The notes below the pieces were generated by a model. That model was not told the origin of the DNA. It was given only the letters and a program-made list of their open reading frames with translations, and ran no database searches. This document shows positions 51,903-60,982 of a stretch of DNA of 64,000 nt, piece by piece. Within the stretch, counting starts at the first letter, position 1. Every line of letters starts with the position of its first letter. The stretch is from HXMU1420-13 sp965229525 (GTDB lineage: Bacteria > Bacteroidota > Rhodothermia > Balneolales > Balneolaceae): contig OZ245886.1 of the NCBI GenBank assembly GCA_965229525.1, positions 1,550,001 through 1,614,000 on the forward strand. Reading direction: 5' to 3'. The position numbers and the translations under genes were made by a program.

Positions 51903-52010
51903 GTACCTTGTTAACGATGTGAAGTAAGTGCGTTGCGAAGTTAGTGAATTTTGCACTAAGGAAAGAATTAATCATGCCTAACTTCGGTTAGCTCAAATAA
52001 AGAATTATTC

Positions 52011-52646
52011 ATGAAACACTATTCAACTAAAGAGATTAGCGAAATGCCCTCTCGAGCTCGTGCACACTTTATGAACTGTGTAACAGGATTTAAATCATCC
52101 AATTTGATTGGTACGATTTCTGATGATGGTATTACAAATCTGGCCATTTTTAGTTCGGTAACTCATCTGGGGAGCAATCCTCCCTTGTTGGGATTTGTGC
52201 TTCGCCCACATACAGTGACGAGAAATACCTTCGAAAACCTAAAAGAAACAGGGTACTTCACGGTTAATCATGTGAATGCAGATATGATAAAACCGGCGCA
52301 TCAAACTTCTGCAAAATACCCTGGTGGAGTTTCAGAGTTTGGCGAAACAGGCTTAACTGAAGAATATAAAAGTGATTTCAAGGCTCCATTTGTGGCGGAA
52401 AGTAGAATTCAGATTGGGTGCCGTTTTGTGAATGAATATTTCCTCGAAGAAAACGAGTGCCGATTTATTATAGGAGCAATGGAGCAGATTTATCTTTCAG
52501 ATGAAATTGTAAGTGACGACGGGTTTATAAATCTGGATAAAGCAGGGACGGTTGCGGCCACAGGTTTAGATGGATACGCTCTCCCCAAAATTCTTGATCG
52601 ATTTTCATACGCCCAACCAGACGCAGAGCCGAAATCGATTTTATAG
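52011..52646 (+). CDS. Flavin reductase-like (FMN-binding split-barrel) protein
   Basis: A 211-residue protein. TNLAIFSSVTHLGSNPPLLG, HTVTRNTFENLKETGYFTVN and an acidic ECRFIIGAMEQIYL fit the flavin reductase domain family that binds FMN in a split beta-barrel. It may deliver reduced flavin to a monooxygenase or have another redox role; no partner oxygenase is adjacent. It is divergent from gcvT and convergent with a lipoprotein gene, which it almost touches. Confidence 0.85.
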   Translation: MKHYSTKEISEMPSRARAHFMNCVTGFKSSNLIGTISDDGITNLAIFSSVTHLGSNPPLLGFVLRPHTVTRNTFENLKETGYFTVNHVNADMIKPAHQTSAKYPGGVSEFGETGLTEEYKSDFKAPFVAESRIQIGCRFVNEYFLEENECRFIIGAMEQIYLSDEIVSDDGFINLDKAGTVAATGLDGYALPKILDRFSYAQPDAEPKSIL

Positions 52647-52648
52647 TT

Positions 52649-53503
52649 TTAGTTATCTAGAATTTCAATTTCGTGGCGTTTACCGGGTAACTCGGAAGTC
52701 ATGAATGAAGTGAAGATGGTCAACCTGCCCGGTACTGAATAAACAGTTGAATCTTTTATAGAAAAACTTTGATCCCAGGTATAGCTGATGGTTTTAGTTT
52801 CACCGGATAAGAGAGGGATCATTAGCGGGTCGTCATCTAATTGCCTGTAGTTTTCCGGATATCTGAAATAAAGGAATGGCTCTCCAATTCGTTGACCAGT
52901 TGTAAAATAAATGGGGTACCCTTTTTGAAACCAAAGCTCCCGGTCTTTCAAAGTAGGATTGTGAATTTGATAAGTGGCAATGATTTCATCACCAAGACCA
53001 TAACTTTCACTATTCAAAGTATACTCAACTTCAAGATCTTTCCAGGGAGAAAGTTCACTATGAACATTTTCATAAAGTTCTTCCATGAATTGAAATATTT
53101 GATCAAACCTTTGAACAGCTTCATCCCACTCTTCTTCAACCATGAAAATACAGGTGTCAACATTGAAGTTTGTGAAATTGTCACCTTCCGTGATATTGAT
53201 ATTTAAATAGACATTATCAGCGCAATAGAATCTTGGTTCGTAATCAATTTCTTGATAACGATGGAACAGAATTTTTAAGCGATTAAACTCATCATTTGAT
53301 AGCGGTCGAGTTAATTCCGGATAAGTAGAGGTTAAAGTAACAATACCATCTTCAGTAAATCTAAGAGACTTATTGTAAGCTCCCCATCCATCTCTAGCAC
53401 TGAATTCAATGATTAGTTTCTGCTGATCTAAATCATTTTCAAACACATTACAGCTAGAAATAGAAAGCCAGCATCCTAATAAAAACAGCAATCCCCGATA
53501 CAT
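52649..53503 (-). CDS. Hypothetical lipoprotein with BsuPI-like C-terminal domain
   Basis: A 284-residue exported protein. MYRGLLFLLGCWLSISSC has a lipobox-like LSISSC with Cys18 as the likely acylation site. The middle is of unknown fold. The C-terminal ~110 residues (GLGDEIIATYQIHNPTLKDR to the end) resemble the immunoglobulin-like BsuPI/intracellular proteinase-inhibitor domain. A cell-surface or periplasmic role is probable, but the function is unknown. Confidence 0.72.
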   Translation of the reverse strand: MYRGLLFLLGCWLSISSCNVFENDLDQQKLIIEFSARDGWGAYNKSLRFTEDGIVTLTSTYPELTRPLSNDEFNRLKILFHRYQEIDYEPRFYCADNVYLNINITEGDNFTNFNVDTCIFMVEEEWDEAVQRFDQIFQFMEELYENVHSELSPWKDLEVEYTLNSESYGLGDEIIATYQIHNPTLKDRELWFQKGYPIYFTTGQRIGEPFLYFRYPENYRQLDDDPLMIPLLSGETKTISYTWDQSFSIKDSTVYSVPGRLTIFTSFMTSELPGKRHEIEILDN

Positions 53504-53672
53504 AACTAATTGGTTTAGAGTACCTTGTCGGCAAAGTAACGAATCGGAATAGTTATTGGTATTTATTGGTTAGAAATACTGAAAAAGATGAAAGTAATGG
53601 AGACCAATATATGCCTCCTTTCTGCTTTCTGTGTATCTTCGACCCGAAATTTAATTTAGATCGTCCATTCCG

Positions 53673-54776
53673 ATGTCCATCAACAAAGAGCAAGTAAAAA
53701 CTGCGCTAGCACACGTTCTTCATCCACAATTAAAACAGGACTTAGTTTCACTGGACATGATCCAGGATCTGATCGTTCAGGATAAATATGTTTCCTTTAC
53801 CCTGGAGATGGCCGAACAAAATGAAAACCTGGCAACAGAATTTAAACAAAGATGTGAAGGGGCCATCCACAAGTTTATTGATCGCGAAGCAATCGTGGAT
53901 ATTCAGGTCGGCATCAATGTTTCTAAAAAAGCAAAAGCCCCGCAACAAGCTCCCCCTCCTGCACAACCACTTTCGGGCGTAAAGAATATTATTGCAGTCG
54001 CATCTGGTAAAGGAGGAGTAGGAAAATCTACGGTTGCTGTAAATATCGCTGCTGCACTTGCTAGAACGGGTGCATCTGTTGGTTTAATGGATACTGATAT
54101 TTATGGTCCAAGTATCCCAACTATGTTTGATTTATTTGATCGTCCCGACATCACCACACAAAAGAAATTGGTTCCGCTGGAGAAGTATGGAATAAAAATG
54201 GTTTCGATGGGATTTTTGGTGGATGTTAACCAGGCGATGGTTTGGCGTGGTCCAATGGCGACCAGTGCCATTCAGCAGTTTATGAAAGATGTAGAATGGG
54301 GTGAACTCGATTACATGGTGTTGGATCTCCCTCCAGGAACGGGCGATATCCAGCTTACCATCGTTCAAACTATTCCATTAAGTGGAGCAGTTATTGTTTC
54401 CACGCCTCAAACAGTTGCATTAGACGATGTTCGTAAGGGAGTAGCCATGTTCCAAAAAGTGAAGGTTCCTGTTCTCGGTGTGATTGAGAATATGGCGTAC
54501 TTCACACCACCAGATATGCCCGACAAAAAATATCACATCTTCGGGGAAGGTGGAGCTTCCCGACTTGCCGATGAATTAGGTGTTCCTGTGTTAGGCGAAA
54601 TTCCAATCGAACAACCCATCAGAGAAGCCGGTGATAATGGGAAACCAATTGTGCTAGCTGATGATCAATCCGATGCTTCACACGCATTCTTCACAGTTAC
54701 TTCAAATATGCAGCAGCAATTGGCGCTTCGAGCAGCTGAATCCAAGCCAAAAGTGCAGATTTCATTTAAAAGTTGA
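53673..54776 (+). CDS. mrp: Mrp/NBP35 family iron-sulfur carrier ATPase
   Basis: A 367-residue protein. An N-terminal DUF59/MIP18 domain covers residues ~3-80 and the P-loop ATPase follows, with Walker A VASGKGGVGKSTVAVN and a deviant MDTDIYGPSIPTMF. VLDLPPGTGDIQLTI is the Walker B region. The family assembles or carries Fe-S clusters. The usual CxxC near IENMAYF is absent (FTPPDMPDKKY instead). It is monocistronic. Confidence 0.93.
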   Translation: MSINKEQVKTALAHVLHPQLKQDLVSLDMIQDLIVQDKYVSFTLEMAEQNENLATEFKQRCEGAIHKFIDREAIVDIQVGINVSKKAKAPQQAPPPAQPLSGVKNIIAVASGKGGVGKSTVAVNIAAALARTGASVGLMDTDIYGPSIPTMFDLFDRPDITTQKKLVPLEKYGIKMVSMGFLVDVNQAMVWRGPMATSAIQQFMKDVEWGELDYMVLDLPPGTGDIQLTIVQTIPLSGAVIVSTPQTVALDDVRKGVAMFQKVKVPVLGVIENMAYFTPPDMPDKKYHIFGEGGASRLADELGVPVLGEIPIEQPIREAGDNGKPIVLADDQSDASHAFFTVTSNMQQQLALRAAESKPKVQISFKS

Positions 54777-54847
54777 CCAAAACTTCATAAATCCTTCATA
54801 GTTCACCCCTAATTTTTCCTCAACAAAATTGGTTAGGAGGTATTACT

Positions 54848-55300
54848 ATGATTCTAGAGAAACGCTTTGATAAAATTGATAGCATGCTTACAAACTGGAT
54901 GGCTGAATATGCTTTATCTATTATGCGAATTGGATTGGGTATTGTATTTCTGTGGTTTGGCGCTTTGAAATACTTTCCAGGATTAAGTCCGGCAGAGGAC
55001 TTAGTTAGAAATACGATCTACTTTGTTAATCCGGATTTCTTTATTCCGGTTTTGGCTACCTGGGAAGTCCTGATCGGAATTGGACTAATCTGGGGAAAAT
55101 GGCTGCGAGTTACTTTATTACTTCTTTTCCTTCAAATGCCCGGAACCGCAATGCCCATTTTCATACTTCCAGAAATAGTATGGACACAATTTCCTTACGG
55201 TTTAACTCTTGAAGGACAGTACATTGTTAAGAATCTCGTACTAATTGGATCTGCGTTCGTGCTGGGTGCTACCGTTCGTGGTGGGAAATTGACTTCATAA
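54848..55300 (+). CDS. DoxX-like membrane protein
   Basis: A 150-residue protein with four transmembrane helices. ALSIMRIGLGIVFLWFGALK and LATWEVLIGIGLIWGKWLRV are typical of DoxX/DUF417-like proteins, thought to take part in redox or quinone processes. The start has a strong AGGAGG seven bases upstream, which is unusual in a lineage that seldom relies on such sites. The function is unresolved. Confidence 0.78.
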   Translation: MILEKRFDKIDSMLTNWMAEYALSIMRIGLGIVFLWFGALKYFPGLSPAEDLVRNTIYFVNPDFFIPVLATWEVLIGIGLIWGKWLRVTLLLLFLQMPGTAMPIFILPEIVWTQFPYGLTLEGQYIVKNLVLIGSAFVLGATVRGGKLTS

Positions 55301-55318
55301 ATCCTTCTTAAATACAGT

Positions 55319-55432
55319 CATCCCGGACTTGATCCGGGATCTGGATTTGTACAAAGAGCACATTTTTATAAAAAATCTAGACTTAAAACAAGCATGTGCT
55401 GAACTCGATTCAGTATTCAGCATGACCGAGCT
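55319..55432. repeat. Composite REP-like element
   Basis: It comprises an ATCCCGGA/TCCGGGAT hairpin (GACTTGATC loop), a linker with CTGGATT and AAAATCTAGA, and the segment 55391-55421 with AAGCATGTGCTGAACT. The last segment recurs inverted in the gyrB-gyrA gap at 13363-13393 with one mismatch. Confidence 0.75.
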
Positions 55433-55434
55433 TT

Positions 55435-56841
55435 TTACGGGAAGATTCCCATTTGTTCGTACATGATTCCAATCTTTTTAATCGCCACTATAAAGGCCGC
55501 GGTTCTAAGATCGTTAAGACCGTGTTCTTCGCGAACTTCAGAAATTTGACTATAAGCTGTGATCATTGTTTCCTCTAATCCAGAATCAACAAGATCTGCC
55601 TCACCGGCTCCATATGTAAGAGATTCCAGCTCTTTATCGGTGTATTTTCTACCAGAGATTTTCTCTAACTCACGTGCTACTTTTAAAAGACTTCCTTCAT
55701 CAAACCGTTTGCTCATTCTCCCATAACGAACATGCTGAATGTCCTTCAGCCATTCGAAGTATGAAACAACTACGCCACCGGCGTTTAAATAAGTATCCGG
55801 TATAATTAAAGCACCTCGTTCCTTTAGCATCTCATGTGCATCAGCAGTAACTGGGCCGTTCGCTGCTTCTGCAATGATTTTAGCTTTTACCTTATCCGCG
55901 TTATCACCAGTAATTTGGCTTTCTAACGCAGCTGGGATCATGATATCACACTCTTGTTCGAAGATATCACTGTTTTTCTCGAGTTCAGTACTATTGCCAA
56001 ATCCAATAATACTTCCTGTGTCTTTTCGGAATGCCATTAGTGCCTCTAAATCCATTCCTTTAGGATCGTAAATGGCTCCTTCTAATTCAGCAACACCAAT
56101 CAATTTTGCTCCTGCTTGTGTCATGTACATTGAGGCATGATAACCTACATTACCAAGACCCTGAACACAGAAAGTTTTGCCTTCAACACCAACGGATAAA
56201 CCAAGCGCATCCATGTCGGGTTTTACATTCACGGCTTCTCGAATTCCAAAATAAACTCCACGACCTGTTGCCTCAGTTCTCCCCCTGATACCACCTTGTT
56301 GTAATGGTTTGCCGGTTACACAAGCTTCGGCATTTAAATCATCATTCATCTGACGATAGGTATCTAGAATCCAGCCCATTTCTCTGGCTCCTGTACCATA
56401 ATCAGGAGCAGGCACATCAACGCCGGGACCAATAAATCCCTTTTTCATCAATTCGAAGGTATATCGGCGTGTAATTCGTTCAATTTCTGTTGCTGAATAT
56501 GCTCGAGTGCTAATCTTGACACCGCCTTTCGCCCCACCAAAAGGAACATCAACCAACGCACATTTATAGCTCATTAAGGCGGCTAATGCCATGGTCTCGT
56601 CTTCATCTACCTTATGGCTATAACGAATACCACCCTTTGTTGGCATTTTGTGATGACTATGTTCAACGCGCCACCCTTTAATTACCTCAACGGTACCGTC
56701 ATCTCTTCTTAAAGGAAATGATACCTGATAAACTGTGTTACATCCTTTAATCTGCTCAAGAATCCCTTTATCAAATTTGGTATAAGCAGCCGCTTTGTCG
56801 AAGTTTTTATTAACCTGCTCGAAGAATTTATATTTTCCCAT
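55435..56841 (-). CDS. gdhA: Glutamate dehydrogenase (Glu/Leu/Phe/Val family)
   Basis: A 468-residue NAD(P)-dependent enzyme. HHKMPTKGGIRY and PFGGAKGGVK contain the substrate-binding and catalytic lysines, PAPDYGTGAREMGW the catalytic Asp, and VQGLGNVGYHAS the Rossmann motif. It should interconvert glutamate and 2-oxoglutarate plus ammonia. The start MGKYKFFEQV at 56841 is preferred over one 7 codons earlier, which adds no family residues. The gene is single. Confidence 0.95.
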   Translation of the reverse strand: MGKYKFFEQVNKNFDKAAAYTKFDKGILEQIKGCNTVYQVSFPLRRDDGTVEVIKGWRVEHSHHKMPTKGGIRYSHKVDEDETMALAALMSYKCALVDVPFGGAKGGVKISTRAYSATEIERITRRYTFELMKKGFIGPGVDVPAPDYGTGAREMGWILDTYRQMNDDLNAEACVTGKPLQQGGIRGRTEATGRGVYFGIREAVNVKPDMDALGLSVGVEGKTFCVQGLGNVGYHASMYMTQAGAKLIGVAELEGAIYDPKGMDLEALMAFRKDTGSIIGFGNSTELEKNSDIFEQECDIMIPAALESQITGDNADKVKAKIIAEAANGPVTADAHEMLKERGALIIPDTYLNAGGVVVSYFEWLKDIQHVRYGRMSKRFDEGSLLKVARELEKISGRKYTDKELESLTYGAGEADLVDSGLEETMITAYSQISEVREEHGLNDLRTAAFIVAIKKIGIMYEQMGIFP

Positions 56842-56922
56842 TTTCCTGTACTGATTACACATTATAAAAGCGCAACCAATGGTCGGGATATTCTAGTTTA
56901 TAAACAATAGAAAAGCGCTTTT

Positions 56923-57687
56923 TTATTCACGATCTGTAGGAAGTGCTACATGTAAATGATCGGCAGTTCCCACATGCCTTATCGTCTGAAAACCCATCAA
57001 TTTTAAGCCCCATTCTAACGTTGTATTTCTAAGCTCGGAATGTCCAATTGTTCTTAAGTCTATGGCATGAACGAAACCCGTAGGTTGTTCATAGTGGTAA
57101 GAACTTTGTCGAGGAGTGAGCCCCATTGCAATATAATCTTCCTGTGTTCTTTTGATATCGGTGATAACCAGATCCTGTTCTGCCAGAGTGGTACTAGCTA
57201 CTGCAACACGTAAAATTGGGTGAAGAGTTGAATATACTTCCTGGATGGACTCACTTTTGGCATTTACACTATTTAGATAAAGTAAGCCGTAAATGATAAA
57301 ACCACCAACAAGCATCGAAATACCACCTAAGGTAAGTTTTGCCATAACTTTCTTATGCTTCACTTTTCGGAAAGCAAAAATGAATAATAAAGATAGAAAA
57401 AATGTAGTCGCCCCCATTCCACCAAGCAAAGATATCCACTCATTTAATTGATGATCAAGATTGAGGTAAACGGCGGTTCTTATGAGTATAAAAAAGGGAA
57501 GTACAACCAGGCTCGCTACCATGAATACAAATCCAAAGAGATAGTAAAAAAGACCTTTTTTCTTTTTGGGTTTTGATGTTTGAGGCTTAGCCTTTGACTC
57601 AACCGTTTTTTTAGAGAACATATCAAAGTTCTCTTTCGGTTGGGATAGCCAATCAATATCGCTTTGGGACACTTTTTCCATGCCCAA
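56923..57687 (-). CDS. Membrane-anchored M15-like peptidase-fold protein
   Basis: A 254-residue protein. Its N-terminal 45 residues are polar, then three or four helices span about residues 48-135 (LFYYLFGFVFMVASLVVLPF). The C-terminal domain has TGFVHAIDLR and TADHLHVAL, reminiscent of the His-Asp-His zinc ligands of M15 (VanY/peptidase A) enzymes. It may act on peptidoglycan peptides, but the active-site match is partial. A small membrane protein gene lies just upstream on the same strand. Confidence 0.68.
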   Translation of the reverse strand: MGMEKVSQSDIDWLSQPKENFDMFSKKTVESKAKPQTSKPKKKKGLFYYLFGFVFMVASLVVLPFFILIRTAVYLNLDHQLNEWISLLGGMGATTFFLSLLFIFAFRKVKHKKVMAKLTLGGISMLVGGFIIYGLLYLNSVNAKSESIQEVYSTLHPILRVAVASTTLAEQDLVITDIKRTQEDYIAMGLTPRQSSYHYEQPTGFVHAIDLRTIGHSELRNTTLEWGLKLMGFQTIRHVGTADHLHVALPTDRE

Positions 57688-57717
57688 CGTTAACGAAAAG
57701 ATTGATTTTGAGTTTCG

Positions 57718-58116
57718 CTAAAGTTGGCGTTGGGTCCGGCGCATTAAAAATGGAATGGTTTGCATTACCACGAATAAAATAATTGAAAGGGGAATCGCGT
57801 GATATGGCATTGAAAAAACTACCGTACCGAGCTCAAAAAGTGTATATGTGAAAAGTAAACCGGTCACTAACAAACTAAAACTATATGCCCAGGTCGTTCG
57901 CATCCAAAGAAAAAGCGCAGCGAAAATTCCGGTGAAACCAACAATTAGCCCAGCTACGAGTCTAAAGACAGGAAGTTCCTGAAGATGAAATTCAAACAAT
58001 CCTGATACCCAAAAATTCGTAGTGATCTTCCAAATATTTAAGCCTGCGATATAACAGCCTGTAGCTAATAAAAATAATTGAAGGAAAAATTGTACGCGTT
58101 GATCTTGCTTATTCAT
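57718..58116 (-). CDS. Small membrane protein of unknown function
   Basis: A 132-residue protein with four predicted helices. The start is set at 58116 (MNKQDQRVQFFLQ). A longer open frame runs up to 58284, but it reads through a hairpin repeat at 58145-58255 and is not credible; an ATG at 58140 is also possible. I recognise no family. It is 30 bases before the M15-like gene, so the two may be co-transcribed. Confidence 0.6.
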   Translation of the reverse strand: MNKQDQRVQFFLQLFLLATGCYIAGLNIWKITTNFWVSGLFEFHLQELPVFRLVAGLIVGFTGIFAALFLWMRTTWAYSFSLLVTGLLFTYTLFELGTVVFSMPYHAIPLSIILFVVMQTIPFLMRRTQRQL

Positions 58117-58144
58117 GGGTGTCTGTAGGATTTGAGTCATTTTT

Positions 58145-58255
58145 AACCCCACCTGACCCTCCCCTAAATTAGAGGAGGTAGCTCTTATAAAAGTGGATTC
58201 TTTATACCAGAGTCCTCCCTTTTGTGTAGGGAGAGACAGAGGGGGTGAAAACCCA
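58145..58255. repeat. Empty copy of the DUF559 repeat unit
   Basis: Left part ACCTGACCCTCCCCTAAATT and right part CCTCCCTTTTGTGTAGGGAG then AGAGGGGGTG resemble the ends of the DUF559 unit (28292-28326 and 28711-28744). Here only about 45 bases lie between them in place of the gene. Matches are clear but diverged. Confidence 0.6.
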
Positions 58256-58353
58256 ATAGGATGTTCAGATTGCTTAACCAACAATCAGTTTATTTGTTCC
58301 AAACATTAGAATATTTGGTTTAAAATGATTTGCATTATTTATATGTGTAATTT

Positions 58354-59445
58354 ATGTCTATGGAAAATCGGGAGGCTATAAAAAAGATCATTCATGTGGA
58401 TATGGATGCATTTTTCGCTGCTGTTGAGCAGCGTGATTTTCCAGAGCTGCGAGGTAAACCAGTAATAGTTGGCGGGAAACCGGGTGGCCGTGGGGTGGTT
58501 TCTACCTGTAGCTACGAGGCACGAAAGTTTGGGGTTCGATCTGCAATGCCGACTAATGAAGCTTATCGTTTATGTCCACATGGGATTTTTGTGAAAGCAC
58601 GATTTGATGCATACAAAGAAGCTTCGAATATTGTGCGAAATATCTTTTTCGATTATACAGATCTAGTTGAGCCACTTTCCTTAGACGAAGCCTATTTGGA
58701 TGTAACCGAAAATCATAAAGGCAATCCATCTGCGACTTTAATCGCGGAGGAAATTCGAAAACGCATATTCGAAGAAACTCAGCTTACAGCATCTGCCGGT
58801 GTAGCACCCAACAAATTCCTGGCGAAGATTGCCTCTGACTTTAACAAACCGAATGGGTTGACAGTAATCACCCCTGAAAAGGTCGAGGAATTTGTGGAAC
58901 AGTTAGATATCAAAAAATTCTTTGGTGTTGGGAAAGCGACTCAAAAGAAAATGCATGCATTAGGCATTAAAACAGGTGCGAATCTTAAGTTGTGGACGGA
59001 AATCGATCTGGTAAAAGCATTCGGAAAATCAGGGAGATACTATTATAAGATTGCTCGCGGAATTGATAATCGGGTTGTGAAACCACATCGAATAAGAAAG
59101 TCTTATGGAAAAGAAAGAACCTTTTCTGAAGATGTAGGTGATTTGGACTGGGTGAATAACTTCCTGGATGATCTGGCAACACAGATTTCTGAAGGTATGC
59201 GAAAAATCCCAACAGCAGGAAAGACGATCACCCTAAAAGTACGCTATAAGAACTTCGATACCATTACCAGAAGCCACTCATTAGCACATTACACCAATAA
59301 AGCAGAAGAGATTTCTACCATTGCCAAGCAATTGCTTGAGCAGACGGAGGCTGGTACAAGAGAGATACGATTATTGGGGATTTCCCTATCGAATTTAAAC
59401 CTGAATGAAAAAGAGTATTGGGAGCAGTTGGAATTGGGAGTTTAG
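58354..59445 (+). CDS. dinB: DNA polymerase IV
   Basis: A 363-residue Y-family translesion polymerase. HVDMDAFFAAVEQRDFPELR and SLDEAYLDVT carry the catalytic Asp and Glu residues. CSYEARKFGVRSAMP is the fingers region, followed by helix-hairpin-helix DNA-binding motifs and a C-terminal little-finger domain. No beta-clamp motif is obvious at the extreme C-terminus. No LexA-type box is identified upstream. Confidence 0.95.
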   Translation: MSMENREAIKKIIHVDMDAFFAAVEQRDFPELRGKPVIVGGKPGGRGVVSTCSYEARKFGVRSAMPTNEAYRLCPHGIFVKARFDAYKEASNIVRNIFFDYTDLVEPLSLDEAYLDVTENHKGNPSATLIAEEIRKRIFEETQLTASAGVAPNKFLAKIASDFNKPNGLTVITPEKVEEFVEQLDIKKFFGVGKATQKKMHALGIKTGANLKLWTEIDLVKAFGKSGRYYYKIARGIDNRVVKPHRIRKSYGKERTFSEDVGDLDWVNNFLDDLATQISEGMRKIPTAGKTITLKVRYKNFDTITRSHSLAHYTNKAEEISTIAKQLLEQTEAGTREIRLLGISLSNLNLNEKEYWEQLELGV

Positions 59446-59488
59446 GCGTTCGGGTGTTGTAGTGTTTAACTGCTCCAAATATTAGAAA

Positions 59489-59591
59489 GTCATCCTGATC
59501 CCGACAGCTGTTGGGACGAAGGATCAGCGAAATGGAATGTAGAGCTTGATTTAGCAATTGGCTGATTCTTCGCTTTCACTCAGAATGACTA
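59489..59591. repeat. REP-like hairpin group after dinB
   Basis: GTCATCCTGATCCCGACAGC, TGTTGGGACGAAGGATCAGC and CACTCAGAATGAC form an imperfect element like the one at 36313, in a short gap between convergent genes. Confidence 0.5.
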
Positions 59592-59632
59592 TAAAAATCT
59601 GATTCTGGAAATGAGCGTCGATTTCGAAAGAG

Positions 59633-60667
59633 TTATTCAAATTTGGACAAATCTGAAACATACAGGTAGGATTTATCGCCATCACGTGAGCTATAAATTA
59701 CTTTACTATTATTGGTAAATAATACCTGACGGCCAACAAAGCCCCTTCCTTTTAATTCGGTTAGCTCACCCGTTTTCAAATTTTGAATGTAGACTTCACC
59801 AGTCCCACAAAAGCACATATCATTAGATACGATTTCATAAAAAGCTAACCACTCTTCATTCGGTGATATATGAATTACAGCATTAGGCAGCCCCTCGTTA
59901 AGTACAGCGCTATTATAAGGTGATTCAATATTTACCTTATAAATCTTGTACTCTGAATATCTATTGTAATACAGAATTTTCTGTCCATCCGATGTAAACC
60001 TAATTGGATTCCCCCAGTCATTGGTTTCCAGGTCTTGGTATAAATTTACTGGATTTGATCCATCAATATTAACAACCCATGGATAGAATCTTCTGCCAGT
60101 TGAATCACCAGCAAATAAAATATTTTGACCATTAGGACTTATATCAATAGCTCTTGAATGAAAGTCTACTAGCATTTCAAGGTTAGTGCCATCTGACTTT
60201 ATAATTCCCACATTTCTCTGATATCCTTCTTGAACTGTTACCGCACCATCAAAAAGAATTTTCTCACCATTATTAATTAATCTTGCTGGGTTTAGATTGT
60301 AAACTCCAGCTTCTTGAAAAACACTTTCACCTATGTCCCTTCTATCATTGGTACCATTAGCATTTATTACATTCAAAGAATGAAAAAAATCATATAAAAC
60401 TAGGTTGCCATCATCAGAAATATCAATAGGCGAACCTTCAATTGGTAATTCAGAAAAGTTGTTTGTACTCAAATCAATAATGCCAGCACCTTCTTCTCTA
60501 TGCAACAGAACTTTTAGGCCATCTCTAGAAACATCCATTACTGATAAGTATCCAATGGATTCAAAAATGATATCCTCTGAGCTTGGATCATCATTTTCGT
60601 TTTGAGAAAGAAGATCGCAACCTGAAAATAAAAGGAGTGCTAAAAAGAGAACAAGAGTTTGACGCAT
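59633..60667 (-). CDS. TolB-like beta-propeller lipoprotein
   Basis: A 344-residue exported protein. MRQTLVLFLALLLFSGC gives a lipobox with Cys17. The rest has about six WD40/TolB-like (PD40) repeats with motifs such as VLYDF, ILFAGDSTG and ILYYNRYSEYK, each containing ISPNG or FTSDG turns. Proteins of this type occur on the surface or in the periplasm as binding scaffolds. There is no enzyme motif and no gene partner. Confidence 0.75.
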   Translation of the reverse strand: MRQTLVLFLALLLFSGCDLLSQNENDDPSSEDIIFESIGYLSVMDVSRDGLKVLLHREEGAGIIDLSTNNFSELPIEGSPIDISDDGNLVLYDFFHSLNVINANGTNDRRDIGESVFQEAGVYNLNPARLINNGEKILFDGAVTVQEGYQRNVGIIKSDGTNLEMLVDFHSRAIDISPNGQNILFAGDSTGRRFYPWVVNIDGSNPVNLYQDLETNDWGNPIRFTSDGQKILYYNRYSEYKIYKVNIESPYNSAVLNEGLPNAVIHISPNEEWLAFYEIVSNDMCFCGTGEVYIQNLKTGELTELKGRGFVGRQVLFTNNSKVIYSSRDGDKSYLYVSDLSKFE

Positions 60668-60727
60668 TTCACAACAACTATGTTACGTGTAATATATTGT
60701 TTTTTAGTTCAAAAAATTACTCGTAAA

Positions 60728-60905
60728 GTCATTCCCAGGATACATCCTAAGGATCTTGACGAATGTTCGATGAGATTCTGATCCCGACAATTGTCGGGAT
60801 CAGAATGATAATTAACGAGTCATTCCTGCGAAGGCAGGAATCTGGATTGATAAAAAAATTTCAGGTCGCTTGAAAATCTAGATCCCGGATCAAGTCCGGG
60901 ATGAC
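60728..60905. repeat. REP-like island upstream of the ECF sigma gene
   Basis: The 315-base gap 60668-60982 holds several hairpins. There is a 32-base perfect palindrome at 60775-60806, ATTCCTGC/GCAGGAAT at 60822-60841, and ATCCCGGA/TCCGGGAT at 60882-60902. The last two are joined by the CTGGATT...AAAATCTAGA linker shared with 55340-55380. No gene is seen. Confidence 0.8.
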
Positions 60906-60936
60906 GATGAATGAGATTAGGGGTACAAGCTTTCTC

Positions 60937-60966
60937 AGGTGTTTTTTATAAAAAAATAGAACACCT
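60937..60966. promoter_or_regulatory. AT-cored palindrome before the ECF sigma gene
   Basis: AGGTGTT at 60937-60943 pairs with AACACCT at 60960-60966, with an AT-only inner stem. It ends 16 bases before the ATG. It may be a terminator of upstream transcripts or an operator; the sequence does not decide. Confidence 0.4.
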
Positions 60967-60982
60967 TTAAAACTATCGGGAA

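Noticed and set aside
51903..52010. Glycine riboswitch before gcvT
   Set aside because: The leader is short, about 100 bases shared with a divergent gene, and none of the conserved glycine aptamer blocks are seen.
58117..58284. N-terminal extension of the small membrane protein gene
   Set aside because: The extra 56 codons are translated from the hairpin repeat (58145-58255); the Met at 58116 starts just before the first helix.
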